Shown here: piece by piece, positions 1 through 10,043 of the stretch
Layout: every line of letters starts with the position of its first letter
Position numbering within the stretch: the first letter of the stretch is position 1
Assembly (NCBI GenBank): GCA_907164885.2
Contig: OU015492.1
Coordinates: 203,800,297-203,864,296, forward strand
From: Dolomedes plantarius
Taxonomy: Eukaryota; Arthropoda; Arachnida; Araneae; Dolomedidae
Reading direction: 5' to 3'
Length of the DNA: 64,000 bases
Notes under the pieces: model-generated
The model's database searches: none
Seen by the model: only the letters and a program-made list of their open reading frames with translations
What the model was told of the DNA's origin: nothing
Translations under genes and position numbers: made by a program

Positions 1-274
1 TTGAAGTGGCGCCACAGGCGCGCGTGATGTGCGTCTGCGCTGAAATTCTAATCATTTGCATATCTCACCTCCGCTAATGCATGTTGTAAATTTCATGTTA
101 TTTGCATGTTTCCTTCAGGGTGTTGCATTTACAGTGGCCAGCAGTGTAAGATCAACAAATTATAAAACGAAAAAAAAAAGATTAAAAGGAAGAAGTTGAA
201 TAAATAAAATGTGGTTTACCGTAACTAATACAGAACTTATATGGTCTGTTCAATCATTTTAGATATAGTTAGAT

Positions 275-603
275 CAGTGTTTCCCAAACTTTTTTAATTT
301 GCGGAACTCTTAGAATATTTTTCAAAGTTAGGGGAACCCTCTACATTTTTTTATCAATAGACCCTTTCCTCCCCTAAATTTAATGTGATATTGAATGAAA
401 CAAATATTGTTTTAATACTTAGCTTTTATAACTTTAAACAAAAACATCATTACAAATTTCTTCATAAAAACAAATAATAGTGATTATAAAACAAAAATAT
501 GAGGGTAAGATAAATTATGGCTTGGCCTTCAGACTGTCTCGCGGAACCCCTAAATTTTTGGCGGAACCCCAGGGTTCCGCGGAACACACTTTGTGAAACT
601 CTG
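275..603. mobile_element. Non-autonomous hAT element (329 bp)
   Basis: The left end reads CAGTGTTTCCCAAAC and the right end, reverse-complemented, CAGAGTTTCACAAAG (12 of 15 match). It is flanked by AGTTAGAT (267-274) and AGTTAAAT (604-611), an 8-bp target duplication with one change. An 8-bp duplication and CAG...CTG ends are hallmarks of hAT transposons. The interior has no coding capacity and holds several GCGGAACCCC-type subterminal repeats. It would have depended on a transposase supplied elsewhere. Confidence 0.82.
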
Positions 604-750
604 AGTTAAATTACCGTGATGTGACATTTTTTCTTAATTTTATGAAATTTCAGTCATTAATATTGCTTTCTGTCACCTGATCCGATGTGGAGCTCTTTGC
701 GGTTCTACAGGGGTGTCGAGATATTGGGAAGCAAGATCTCTCCTAGGGCA

Positions 751-1127
751 AGGTTTGGTTTGGTTTGGTTTGGAGCGCTACGGTCAGGGCCCGACTTAGC
801 CTAATTGGGGCCCGGGGCAAAAACTCTTTGGGGGCCCCCCTCTGCTTCACTACTTCAGTAATGAAGAACGTAATACTTAATACTAACTTTCTATTCGATT
901 TGGGGCCCCCCTCTGATGTAGGGGCCCGGGGCAACTGCCCCGTATGCCCCTGCCTTAGTCAGGCTCTGGCTACGGTCAACTTTTTGCAACACGAAGGATA
1001 ATTAGACCGGGACCTAGAGTTTAAAAGCCGATTGCGAACGGCTACACACATTCATGCCAACAGTGGGACTCGAACCCACAGGATCTGAACCGAATGCTAG
1101 CTCCCTAGCCATTCGGCCATCAACTGG
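751..1127 (-). mobile_element. tRNA-derived SINE interrupted by a hAT MITE
   Basis: Read on the minus strand the element starts near 1127 with a tRNA-like head (to about 1056). It has a perfect A box (TGGCCGAATGG) and B box (GGTTCGAGTCC) of an internal RNA polymerase III promoter and a 5-bp T-arm stem. The acceptor stem does not pair, and a 27-nt near-palindrome (1090-1116) replaces a normal anticodon arm, so this is not a working tRNA gene. A non-tRNA body follows and ends in a (TTTGG)n tract at 751-773 as seen on the plus strand. The body is split by the MITE at 785-968. Confidence 0.65.
785..968. mobile_element. hAT MITE (184 bp) nested in a SINE
   Basis: The ends read CAGGGCCCGACTTAG and, reverse-complemented from the right, CAGAGCCTGACTAAG. 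The flanks carry a perfect 8-bp duplication GCTACGGT at 777-784 and 969-976. The interior is rich in GGGGCCCGGGGCA-type subterminal repeats and non-coding. Removing it restores an uninterrupted SINE body, so it inserted after the SINE. Confidence 0.9.
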
Positions 1128-1512
1128 ATAAAAAATAGGAGGAGCACGTAGTCTATAATTTTCTATTTGATATTTTATAAATTAAATTATTTAAATTCTT
1201 GCACTGTGTAAAACAGTCAACTAAATGATAGAGATGGCTGACAAAAAACTGAAACTTTTTGGTCTATAAAAAGCTAGGGTAAGAATAACTTCGGTCTTCT
1301 GTTTTATTTCATCGTTCCTTTGTATTCTCTTTCGCCTAGCCATTGGAAATAAAACAATATTGCTTTCTATATGTTGTACGTTTGTCTCTCTGTATGTAGA
1401 TTTATGCATATACACAAAAATAAAAATACGTTATATTGCTGAATATTTGTTTAGGTATTAAAAAAGGGGCCCAAGTAACCCGTACACATTAAAAAAAAAC
1501 TGTTTTACATTT
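1128..1512. other. AT-rich spacer
   Basis: No gene, RNA gene or mobile-element end is recognised here. The only long reading frame (1221-1415, minus) has no family resemblance. Confidence 0.5.
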
Positions 1513-1736
1513 GAGGCGTTGAAAGGCAAAGTGGTGTATGTCACATTTTCAACTTTTTTCATTTGGTGTCAAATATGTAATCTTCATGTTCAATTTATGG
1601 TGGAATTGTAAATAGTTATTATTTGCAATATTGTAATAATTGTTATGAATTTCAATTTGTTCAATTTATGGTGGAATTTTTTGTAGTTTTGGCAGTTAAA
1701 CTCTTTTGACTTACACCACTTTGCCTTTCACCGCTT
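1513..1736. mobile_element. 224-bp MITE with ~30-bp inverted ends
   Basis: The ends are inverted repeats of about 30 bp with roughly three differences, sharing the core TGAAAGGCAAAGTGGTGTA. The flanks carry CATTT at 1508-1512 and 1737-1741, a possible 5-bp target duplication. Inside, TTCAATTTATGGTGGAATT occurs twice in direct orientation. The superfamily is not assigned, and a related copy would be needed to fix the exact ends. Confidence 0.68.
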
Positions 1737-1741
1737 CATTT

Positions 1742-2030
1742 ATAGCTAAATCGTGGACATGAACTTAAAATTCAGCTTTTCAACTAAGTTTTTTCCTACT
1801 TTGCGTACTTTTCTATTGTTCGTTTAAACAGAATTAAAGAAACTCTGCTTTCAAGAGGAGAAACAAAAGGTGAACGTTCTTAAGAAATGGTTTAAAATCA
1901 TGTAGTATTTATAAGACTTAAGGTATTTATATTTTACTTCTACTAAATCTCCGTTAAATTTCCTTTTCACATTTATTTTCTATTTAAAGAAAAAGTTGAC
2001 TTAATGAAGACTTGTGAATGACTGCAGATA
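1742..2030. other. AT-rich spacer
   Basis: Nothing recognisable. Confidence 0.45.
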
Positions 2031-2038
2031 TCTTAGAT

Positions 2039-2382
2039 CAGTGGTCCCCAACCCCCGGGCCGCGGACCGGTACCGGTCCGTAGATCAAATGGTACCGGGC
2101 CGCCCAAGGAACATTAAATTATTTCCATTTTATTTACTGTGGTGTATTTCTCATTTATTTAGCGTTCTAGTGAGTTAAAATGTTAAATCAATTTATATTC
2201 ACTTTTTGGTGTAACTGTATTTTATTTTGAAGGCATGTTTAAATACAATCAAATTAAAATTATTAAATCAAAACAATCTAAAATATAAACAATCAACGTC
2301 TCCCCCCCCCCCTTCAGAGGGGCTGTGGTAAAATTATCAAACATTGACCGGTCCGCGGTGATAAAAAGATTGGGGAGCACTG
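2039..2382. mobile_element. Non-autonomous hAT element (344 bp)
   Basis: The left end CAGTGGTCCCCAACC matches the reverse complement of the right end, CAGTGCTCCCCAATC, at 13 of 15 positions. The flanks are TCTTAGAT (2031-2038) and TCTTAAAT (2383-2390), an 8-bp duplication with one change. Behind the left end are GC-rich subterminal blocks (GGGCCGCGGACCGG), with GTCCGCGGTGA near the right end. This resembles widespread animal hAT families with CAGTGGTCCCCAAC termini. It contains a C11 run and no coding capacity. Confidence 0.86.
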
Positions 2383-2390
2383 TCTTAAAT

Positions 2391-4332
2391 AACTGAAAAA
2401 AATTGAAATGTTTTAAACTGTTCTGAATTTAATGAGGTTTAATATGGTTAGTGATAAAACAAAAATTCTAATAAAAAGTGGTTAATTATTTAATGAGGTT
2501 ATGCAATCAAATTTGTTTACTATACTAGGAAAACTGACATGCTATATTGTAGTTTATTGCTATTTCAAGAGGAGTAGTACTGTAAAAGAATGTAGTGTGT
2601 ATAGGATTACAGCAGCGTACAGGTTCCTTAAAAATATCCATTCTGTTTAATCTGCATAACAGTAAAACTCTATTTGTAATTTTATACGGAGAGAACGATG
2701 TACAATGGCTCCCTAAAAACTCGGAAATCCTACTACGAGCAGGAAGAGAGAAAAACCATTTTTAAGAAAATAAGGTTACAGTTATTTTTAATTATATTGC
2801 ATAGAATATTCATACCTTAATTCAAAAAGAGACCACACCCATTTCAAACTTCATAGCTGCCATCTGTCGGCTTATAGACAAAGCATTTATTTGCGCTTTA
2901 ACTTTGTATTTTATTACCAAAAAGTGACCCTGGTTTGGTATTGCGGTTTTAAACCAAGAAAAGAAGAAATATTTTGATTTTTTTTTTTAAATTGCAAATC
3001 ACAAAAAAATTTCATCAAGAACACCTATTGTCCACCTAAGACAAACTACTTCTAAGAATATATCATTAATTCGAATTCTCGGATCATAAATCCTGAATGG
3101 ATTGAAATATAAAATTACCTCAGTAAATTATCTCAAAATAAACTTCCTATCGGTGATATATTATATATGACCGATATTGAATGAATATATTGGAATTAAT
3201 ATATTGAATACTGTAACCAGCATTGAAACTAGCTTGAATTCTCCGTAACCTATGAATATTGTGATCAAACAGGGTAAAGTGGTCTAGTGAAATTTTATAA
3301 CTTTCCGCATTTGAAATGAACTTTACAAACTGCCACAAAATTCAATAAGCATAAATCTTTCATAAAGGTATACTGCTTTCAAAGTTTTTTGGTTTAACAT
3401 CAAAGGGAAACACTCTCGTTTATTAAAAATTTAAGCATCTTTTAGCTCTGTCTTAATTCATATAGTTATGTTAAAATTTTCTACTTATGTAATCCCCAAA
3501 CGAAACTATTAAAACTGAAATATATGTCTAAAAGCCAATAAAAACGTAGAGGTTGTAGTTAGGATTTCAAGAGTTTAAGTGAAATTCTGTAAATTAATAT
3601 TTCTATACCTGATTATATACAAATTGCTTTATGTATACTTCCAGCAGAGATACTTTTCTGGCTTTAAATACTAAAATCCTTGCTTTTTATATCCAAAGCA
3701 GTTTGTATCACAGTAAAATTACAAACAGTGAAGTCGCAGTAAATGCAATTAGTGTCAAAAATTCAGACTGAAAACATAAACAAATTTACTTAAGCTGCTT
3801 AAAAATTAACAGTTCTTTCTGTGAAAATAAAATGAAATATGCCATGATAGCTCAGTCGCTTCTTCGATACAGGGGTATAAAATAAATTGTGTATGCCGAT
3901 GAGACGGCTGACATTCTTAAGTAAAAATAATGCTCCCTGTCTAATTCTTGGAGGGTTATTTTAAACTAAAAGTAGGCCAAATGTTTTAAAAAGCACGGCG
4001 TCATATTATTTTTTACATCTAATAAAAATTATCACTTTTAATGGCAAATTAAGTCATGGAAGTTCTTTAGGTCAAATAACTGAAATAAAATCAGTAAATT
4101 TAACATTTTAAAACCAGTTTGGATTCTTTTTTTAAAGTTAATGCTTAAAATGTAAGCTTTGTTTAGCAATTAAAAATAGAGTATCCATAAAAAAAAGAAC
4201 TTAAAAATTTTCGAAATGTTTTAAAGCAATAATTAAAGTTAATGGTCATCAAATTTAAACGGGAAGCGGCTCAAAAGCATTGTACCTATGGAGTTATCTG
4301 TAATGTTACAAAGTAAAATTTCACTTTTATTT
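2391..4332. other. AT-rich region without recognised genes
   Basis: Both strands are closed by frequent stops. A tRNA A-box-like string (TAGCTCAGTCG near 3850) lacks a B box and a cloverleaf. No element ends were found. Confidence 0.5.
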
Positions 4333-4540
4333 ATGAACTAGCCGGGATAAGCCCGGCTATGCTCGGGCCATCCGTCCACCAGACAGACGGCTTTGAATTG
4401 ATTAAGAGGCAATATTAATTTCATAAGAGGCACTATTAATTTGCAGTTCTCCCCCCCGCAAAACCACAAAAAGAAAAATTTGTTATTCGTATTAACACCC
4501 ACCACCACCTGGTATGATATGAGCATACCTGCATTACAAA
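4333..4540 (-). mobile_element. Helitron-like 3' terminus
   Basis: Reverse-complemented, the left edge reads a perfect 7-bp hairpin (GCCGGGC, loop TTA, then TCCCGGC overlapping the loop edge) followed immediately by CTAGTT. A hairpin just before CTRR followed by T is the Helitron 3' signature. The 5' terminus was not located, so the right boundary is arbitrary. The sequence up to ~4.8 kb may belong to the same unit. Confidence 0.45.
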
Positions 4541-5207
4541 AAGATAAATTTTCATGTGAAAAGAAATTGGCTGGCTACTTTAGCCTATATTCCTGCAATA
4601 CAAAAATTCCAATTGAAATTTGTGTTATTGGTGACATAACAATGCATTGTACATTGAAATTATATGAGTGCATGCATTAGGCAGAATTGCACATGTCTAT
4701 GTTGCGAGATATTCTGTATTCGGTTTAGTCAAAAGATAAGCACAATTGAAATATTAAACAGGCTTCCGGAGCATATGGTATTGTGGAAAAACAAATAAAC
4801 CTCTCAATAGACACCAAAATTTCCTAAATATAAATATTTATATAAAGAAAAATGTGAATATGCACTTTTTAAATATTTTAGCGTGTAATCAACAAAAAAA
4901 AGAAATGGTGAACTTCATACAAAAATATCTTAGTAGACTATTTATCTAAAACCAAAAACTAAACTAATCAGAAAAGAAAGAAATACATGAAATATGAACA
5001 GTTTTGGAAAAAAGTCGGTAAAATGAAAATAAAAATTAAAGAATTATTTGTTGTTTGGACAGTTTAAACATGATTCTATATATCTAAAATCAAAACTGAA
5101 AACCACGTATAAACAAAACTGAAGATAGATATAGAACTATGAAATGAGAACAAAAAGAATTTTAAGTCACATGTTCACGTTTAATGATTCAACAACCTCT
5201 CAAGAAA
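4541..5207. other. AT-rich region without recognised genes
   Basis: May be the body of the Helitron-like element ending at 4333. No coding signal is seen. Confidence 0.35.
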
Positions 5208-5430
5208 GTATATACGGGCCTACGGGCCTAGTCTCAGGCCTTACGAAAAGAATTCGCTTTCGAGAAATGTCAGAAATGACGTCACGATGAGGGCGTTCTC
5301 GCAAGCTAGAAGAAAATCGGTAGTCTCAGGCCATTTCTCGGGAGCTAAACGAACACCTTCTCTCAGCGGAAAGCCCATTCGCGATTCTGTGACGTCACTG
5401 ATGGAGGCTGAGAAAATTTCGCATGTAAAC
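5208..5430 (+). repeat. GC-richer repeat with an inverted partner at ~9.77 kb
   Basis: A segment less AT-rich than its surroundings. It contains ACACCTTCTCTCAGCGGAAA (5350-5369), which recurs reverse-complemented with one change near 9792-9812. Each copy is followed in the same reading direction by a TGACGT motif and a GGAGGCTG-like string. The pair could be two diverged copies of one repeat or the ends of a ~4.7-kb unit. Confidence 0.4.
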
Positions 5431-6500
5431 GCTTTTTTAGATGTTCATATAGAGCACTCGAAATTTATTTTTGCTTACTAAATAAAAATTTTCTAAGCAT
5501 TAAAATATTTAAAAGGTAGATATAAAACTCATAAACGGCTTTCATTTTGTCGTAATTACTTTTGCATAGATAGATTGAATGAGGATTTATCAGTTTGCAG
5601 CTTCTTAGAAATTCCTTACAGGTTAAATTATAAATCGAAAGTTTTAAGTCATTATATTAATTAAAGACTACATAAAAAGTTACACATAAAATTTCCAATA
5701 TTTTTAATTAGCACTTTTAAGATTTTTCTTTAATAAGTTGAAATATGTAATATCTTATAAAAATATATGTTTAAAATAAATAACACATAATCATCATGCA
5801 TAAAATTTTATTGAAAACACATTTTAATATATCATTTATTTACAATGTTTTTCAGGCTAAAAGAAAATATAATTTGTAAAATATTTAGATGTTTGCATAC
5901 AACTAGAGAGAATCATTGAAAATAAACATACTATATTAAGAATTTTTCTTGTGAATTTAAAGTGTCATTTCTTATAAACATTCAAGAATCACAAATTGTA
6001 TTTTTGAAGCTAACATGTGAAAAATTTAGATTTAATAGAATATTTAATATATTTTATGTTCTTATAATATCCAAATCACATTCACAATAGGCTAAAATTT
6101 ATATTAACCTAATTTAAATAAATTTATAAATGTACAACAAATTAACATCAAAAATATGTTGTCTGTATAAATAAATAAAAGTTGATAGATTTGCCTTTAT
6201 TAACCAGATTAGTAAATATCTCTCAACTAAACAAAAATTGTACCATTATCATCATTATGTATCATATTGAAATGGAAAGTTATAAAAGATAATGTGCATA
6301 AACATTTATTTACTTCCTCTGCCTGTAACAAAATTGAAAACATAACTGAAAAGCAATCCAGAAAAGTTAGGTTATACATGTTTAACAGTAAAATATTAAA
6401 TAGCTAATGAATTATATATTATCGTCATTTGGTAATAATAATTTTTATTGTCATTAAATGCATTATGGCTTGATTTGTGCATGATGCTGTTCATTAATTA
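5431..6500. other. Very AT-rich spacer
   Basis: No gene or element end is recognised. It is largely A/T runs with stops in all frames. Confidence 0.5.
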
Positions 6501-6950
6501 CCATGTTTTTATTAACTTGCTTTCTTGTTTGTTTGTGTGTGTGTTTGTCCGTTGCAAATCTTGCAATCGATTTTTAACTAACTTCCCGACTAGCTAGATA
6601 TTTGAAACTTTTAGAATAGCTCAGAACACAATGACAATGCATTTTTTTTTAATACTCTTAGAAACCTTTAAGCAGAATTAAATTAATTTTAAGTTATTTT
6701 CAGTTAATTTTGTTTTGTAGACTGGTGCAGCCATCTATCGCCCGGGACGGGAACGAAAAGTTAAACGCAAGTTAACTTCCAATTAACTTCATTTTCTTTC
6801 AAGTTGATGGGATAATTCATCAAAAATTTTTTTAAAAAGTATTTATTAATACATAGAAATGTCAAGTTTATATGATTCAACAGAAAGTTTAAAAACATGG
6901 TATATAAAAAGTTCTCTTTATCTTGTAATTATTTTTAACTTTTAACACCA
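6501..6950 (+). repeat. Repeat A, copy 1 (unclassified dispersed repeat)
   Basis: The first of five related copies (others at 8041, 31046, 54633 and 60205). Shared landmarks in order are CCATGTTTTTATTAAC, a G/T-rich TTTGTTTGTGTG stretch, TCGATTTTTAACTAACTTCC, TTTTGTTTTGTAGACTGG, GCAGCCATCTATCG, AAGTTAACTTCCAATTAACT, TTTAAAAACATGG and TCTTGTAATTATT. CCATGTTTTTA near the left and TAAAAACATGG near the right are inverted, but homology runs ~40 bp past the right one, so the true ends are uncertain. No coding capacity is seen. Confidence 0.7.
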
Positions 6951-7110
6951 TATATTGCAGTAAAATATTTAAAAAAATTGTAAAAAAACAAATCAATATT
7001 ACATATAGTTTAACTAGTTACATATAGTCTAACTGAATCGTTTATTTTTTTGCAATAATTTTTTTAAAAAGTTTTGATAGCACGATGTATATTGTATTCA
7101 CAAAACTAAA

Positions 7111-8013
7111 TTACATAAAATTCTTGTGTTTTAAATGTTCTATTTGACATCCCTTATTCTGAACTATCTTTCGACACCGCAATTTCCAGGATAATAATGC
7201 CTTTTGAAGTGTCAGAAGAGGTATTCTATCCCATTCCTCCTGAACAGCTTTCAGAGTCCTGTAAGGGTTTTGGGACGACGTTTGGATAATGCAGATTTTA
7301 AAAGTCCGAAAGCACAAAAATCCATAGGTGATACATCGGGAGATTTAGTAGGGATATCAGTGAAGGGTAAGGCCTTGATACCAGTTTTTTGTTCCATTTC
7401 TTTTAGGAAATTTACAGTGGATTTTGATGTGTGACTGCTAGCTTTGTCCTGATGGAGTCTCACAGATTGATGGCACTGTGGGTAAAGTGATGGTATTTCA
7501 TTCAGAAAAATTGGCGATAAAATATGTTCCTGATAGTATTTGGAGTTAATCCCTTAGAAAAACCTTCTTTCGATTCTTTGAACCATGTACTTAAATTTTT
7601 TTCTCCCCTTTTATGATAATAAATGGCTCTTTTTTTGTTGCAATCATTTAAATACACCCATGATTCATCTATTGTGACAATTGTTTTCCATTTTTCTTTG
7701 GATAAGAGTTTCTCATATACAATGCTGCAGCGTGTCCTGCGTTCAGCGACATGATTTGGAAGGAGACGATTCACATTGCGTTTTTTCGCTTTCTTAAGAT
7801 TTAAATCAACGTTTATCATTTTGTTTACAGTGGACACCGAGCATTTTAATGATTTTGCAACTGCCCTTTGACTAGGGGGATTTTCTTTTAACATTGAACA
7901 ACGTACCTTTGCAATAGTCAAAGATGTCCGTTTTTTCCTTGGATACTTGTTTGGAATTTTTGTCCCACTTGAGGCTTCAATTAGACGTTTTTTCCTTTCT
8001 CGTTGACGATATT
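7111..8013 (-). pseudogene. Tc1/mariner-superfamily transposase remnant, DD41D-like
   Basis: The frame is open from ~8013 to 7502 (minus) without an upstream ATG, so the N-terminus is missing. It contains an HTH-like stretch (SQRAVAKSLKCSVSTVNKMI) and the first catalytic aspartate in VTIDESW. Near 7550 the frame shifts and some residues appear lost. The frame then continues through HQDKASSHTSK (second aspartate) and SPDVSPMDF (third) to about 7111. I count 41 residues between the second and third aspartates, matching the DD41D (rosa/VISITOR) group of IS630-Tc1-mariner transposases rather than mariner DD34D. No terminal inverted repeats were located. The remnant sits between repeat A copies at 6501-6950 and 8041-8209. 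It cannot make an active enzyme. Confidence 0.8.
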
Positions 8014-8040
8014 AAAATTAATTTTATGTTAAAATTAATT

Positions 8041-8209
8041 TTATGTTATTTTCAGTTAATTTTGTTTTGTAGGCTGGTGCAGCCATCTATCGCCCGGGAC
8101 GGGAACGAAAAGTTAAACGCAAGTTAACTTCCAATTAACTTCATTTTCTTTCAAGTTGATGGGATAATTCATCAAAAAAATTAAAAAAAATTTTTTATTA
8201 ATACATAGA
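8041..8209 (+). repeat. Repeat A, copy 2 (partial)
   Basis: It begins inside the family at TTATTTTCAGTTAATTTTGT, includes the conserved GCAGCCATCTATCG core, and stops at TTAATACATAG. Just upstream, TTAAAATTAATTTTATG is duplicated in tandem. Copy 1 and this partial copy flank the DD41D transposase remnant in the same orientation. Confidence 0.7.
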
Positions 8210-9764
8210 CGGAGTAATTTATTAATACATAACGGAGTAAGCATATTTCTCTTCGGAAAGAGCATAAATGTAGCCTTCGAACCACTGCTTTGTTAAAAAC
8301 ACCATTTTGAATAAAAACAAAACTTTCAAGCCACAGACGATAATTTTGACTTTTAAAACATAGTACAATTACAATTATTTCTTTTGTAGCAAACTATTTT
8401 TTATTACCGCTTACCAAAATCATTTAAAAAATGTGCGAACAGCCTCTGTATAATCTAAGTATCAAAGCCAGTTCAAAATATTTATTAATAGCAATTGAAA
8501 TTCAAAATGTTCCTTAAATAAGCTTTTTATTTAATGAGATATTCAAAATAAAAAAATGGTCCAATATTTGCTATTGTTGCAATATTTACTTAACATATAG
8601 ATACTGATTAAACAATATTTTCATCTGGTTTCGAAATTTTTATTATATCTTTACTCTCGATAGATATAAAATAAAGAAATTTCACCCAGTAGGAACAACA
8701 TACACATATTTAGCAACTGAGTGTACACATATAACATTATCAATAGAATAAAAAAATTCTATTTTAAGGCTATTAAGATTATACATGAAAAATACCTATT
8801 AGTATTTAGTATTTAAATTAAAATATATAATTATGCTAAATACATTCTTTTCAATTATGATCACAAAAATTTTAAGAATATTTGTTCTTTATTTCTTTAT
8901 AATGTTTAAAATGCACAATATTTTATAAAGATTACTCAAAACACAATTTGATTAGGAATTCAATAGATCCTCTTGTATGATTTACAAGTTCATTTTTAGA
9001 ATCTTTTATAATGTGGAATGTTTTTGAATCCATCTTTTAACATTTAGACATGGATTATTTGTTGCCTATTGATATCTAGCAGTAAGAACATTGTCCATTT
9101 TCCAATATATTTTACAATTTATTTTCAAATATATTTTACAATTTTTCACCATTAAATATTTACTATGCAGCAATCATGTGTAACTGATTTATCATGCAGT
9201 AGTAAAAAAATGTTTAATTTGGATTAAAATATTAAAAAAAATATAATTACAATTTTCTGTCCAATTTCTTTTAATAAATAAAATGGAAAATATTATAATG
9301 GAAATGAAAATACATTTTTATTTTTCAACTATGTAGATTTGAAATTGATATTTGTGCCATGTATTTTATACTTTTTAAAGGATATAAAAAATCTAAATAG
9401 TGCGTACAAATTACAATTTTAAATATTAATTTAATTAGCAAATACTTATATAAATAAATATAAAATTTCAACTTACCCTGGAATTTTTTGTTACTTTGAA
9501 ATTTTTTCTGGGTATATTATATATCCACATTTTAGAAGGTCTTCATCTTTGGGAAATCTCAATAGCGAAAGTTTAGGTCCTCCATCATAATTGCCCCTAC
9601 AGGATACTACAGAGCACTTATTGGGCATCTTAAAATTATTTTTAATAACATATCCAGAAAAATATATTTATATTCACACTGAAATAAGCAGAAGCAAAAA
9701 CATGTGCAATCATCTTAATGTTAAAATTGCGAAATTAGCGCCATCCACCAGCCTCCGGAAATAT
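8210..9764. other. AT-rich region without recognised genes
   Basis: Nothing recognisable. The short frame at 9591-9875 (plus) runs into the repeat at 9.77 kb and has no family signature. Confidence 0.5.
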
Positions 9765-9915
9765 ACGTCACGCATTTTGAGGTCACGTGAGAGCCGGCTT
9801 TCCGCTAAGAGAAGGTGTTGGCTAAACTCACTTCGTATTTCTCACTTAGCGGGTAAAACTTTCTACCAAACTTGAATCGGTGAGAATGTACTTCGCTTTC
9901 GAGTTTAAGATGGCC
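9765..9915 (-). repeat. Inverted partner of the 5.2-kb repeat
   Basis: Contains TTTCCGCTAAGAGAAGGTGT (9800-9819 region), the reverse complement of the matching block near 5350-5369 with one change, and a displaced GTGACGT motif. It is adjacent to a Helitron fragment. Confidence 0.4.
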
Positions 9916-9960
9916 GCCGATTTCGTGTTGATTGTGTTCAAATGAAAGTACGTTTAGCAC

Positions 9961-10041
9961 TTTAGGTCCAGCGGTTTGGTCTGTGCGTTATATGTCAGTT
10001 AGTCACGGAACTGTTTTATAACTCCTTATCTTATATATATA
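9961..10041 (-). mobile_element. Helitron B 5' fragment
   Basis: Reverse-complemented it shows the 5' sequence of the Helitron B family (AAAACAGTTCCGTGACTAAC, then CAGACCAAACCGCTGGACCT). It is cut on the left at 9961 and abuts the TA-rich target of the mariner at 10044. Confidence 0.65.
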
Positions 10042-10043
10042 TA

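Noticed and set aside
751..773. (TTTGG)n as telomeric repeat
   Set aside because: Only four units, at the tail of a SINE, and arthropod telomeres are TTAGG.
1056..1127. tRNA gene on the minus strand
   Set aside because: A and B boxes are perfect but the acceptor arms do not pair and the anticodon arm is replaced by a palindrome; it is the head of a SINE.
3840..3920. tRNA-like string TAGCTCAGTCG
   Set aside because: No B box or foldable cloverleaf downstream.
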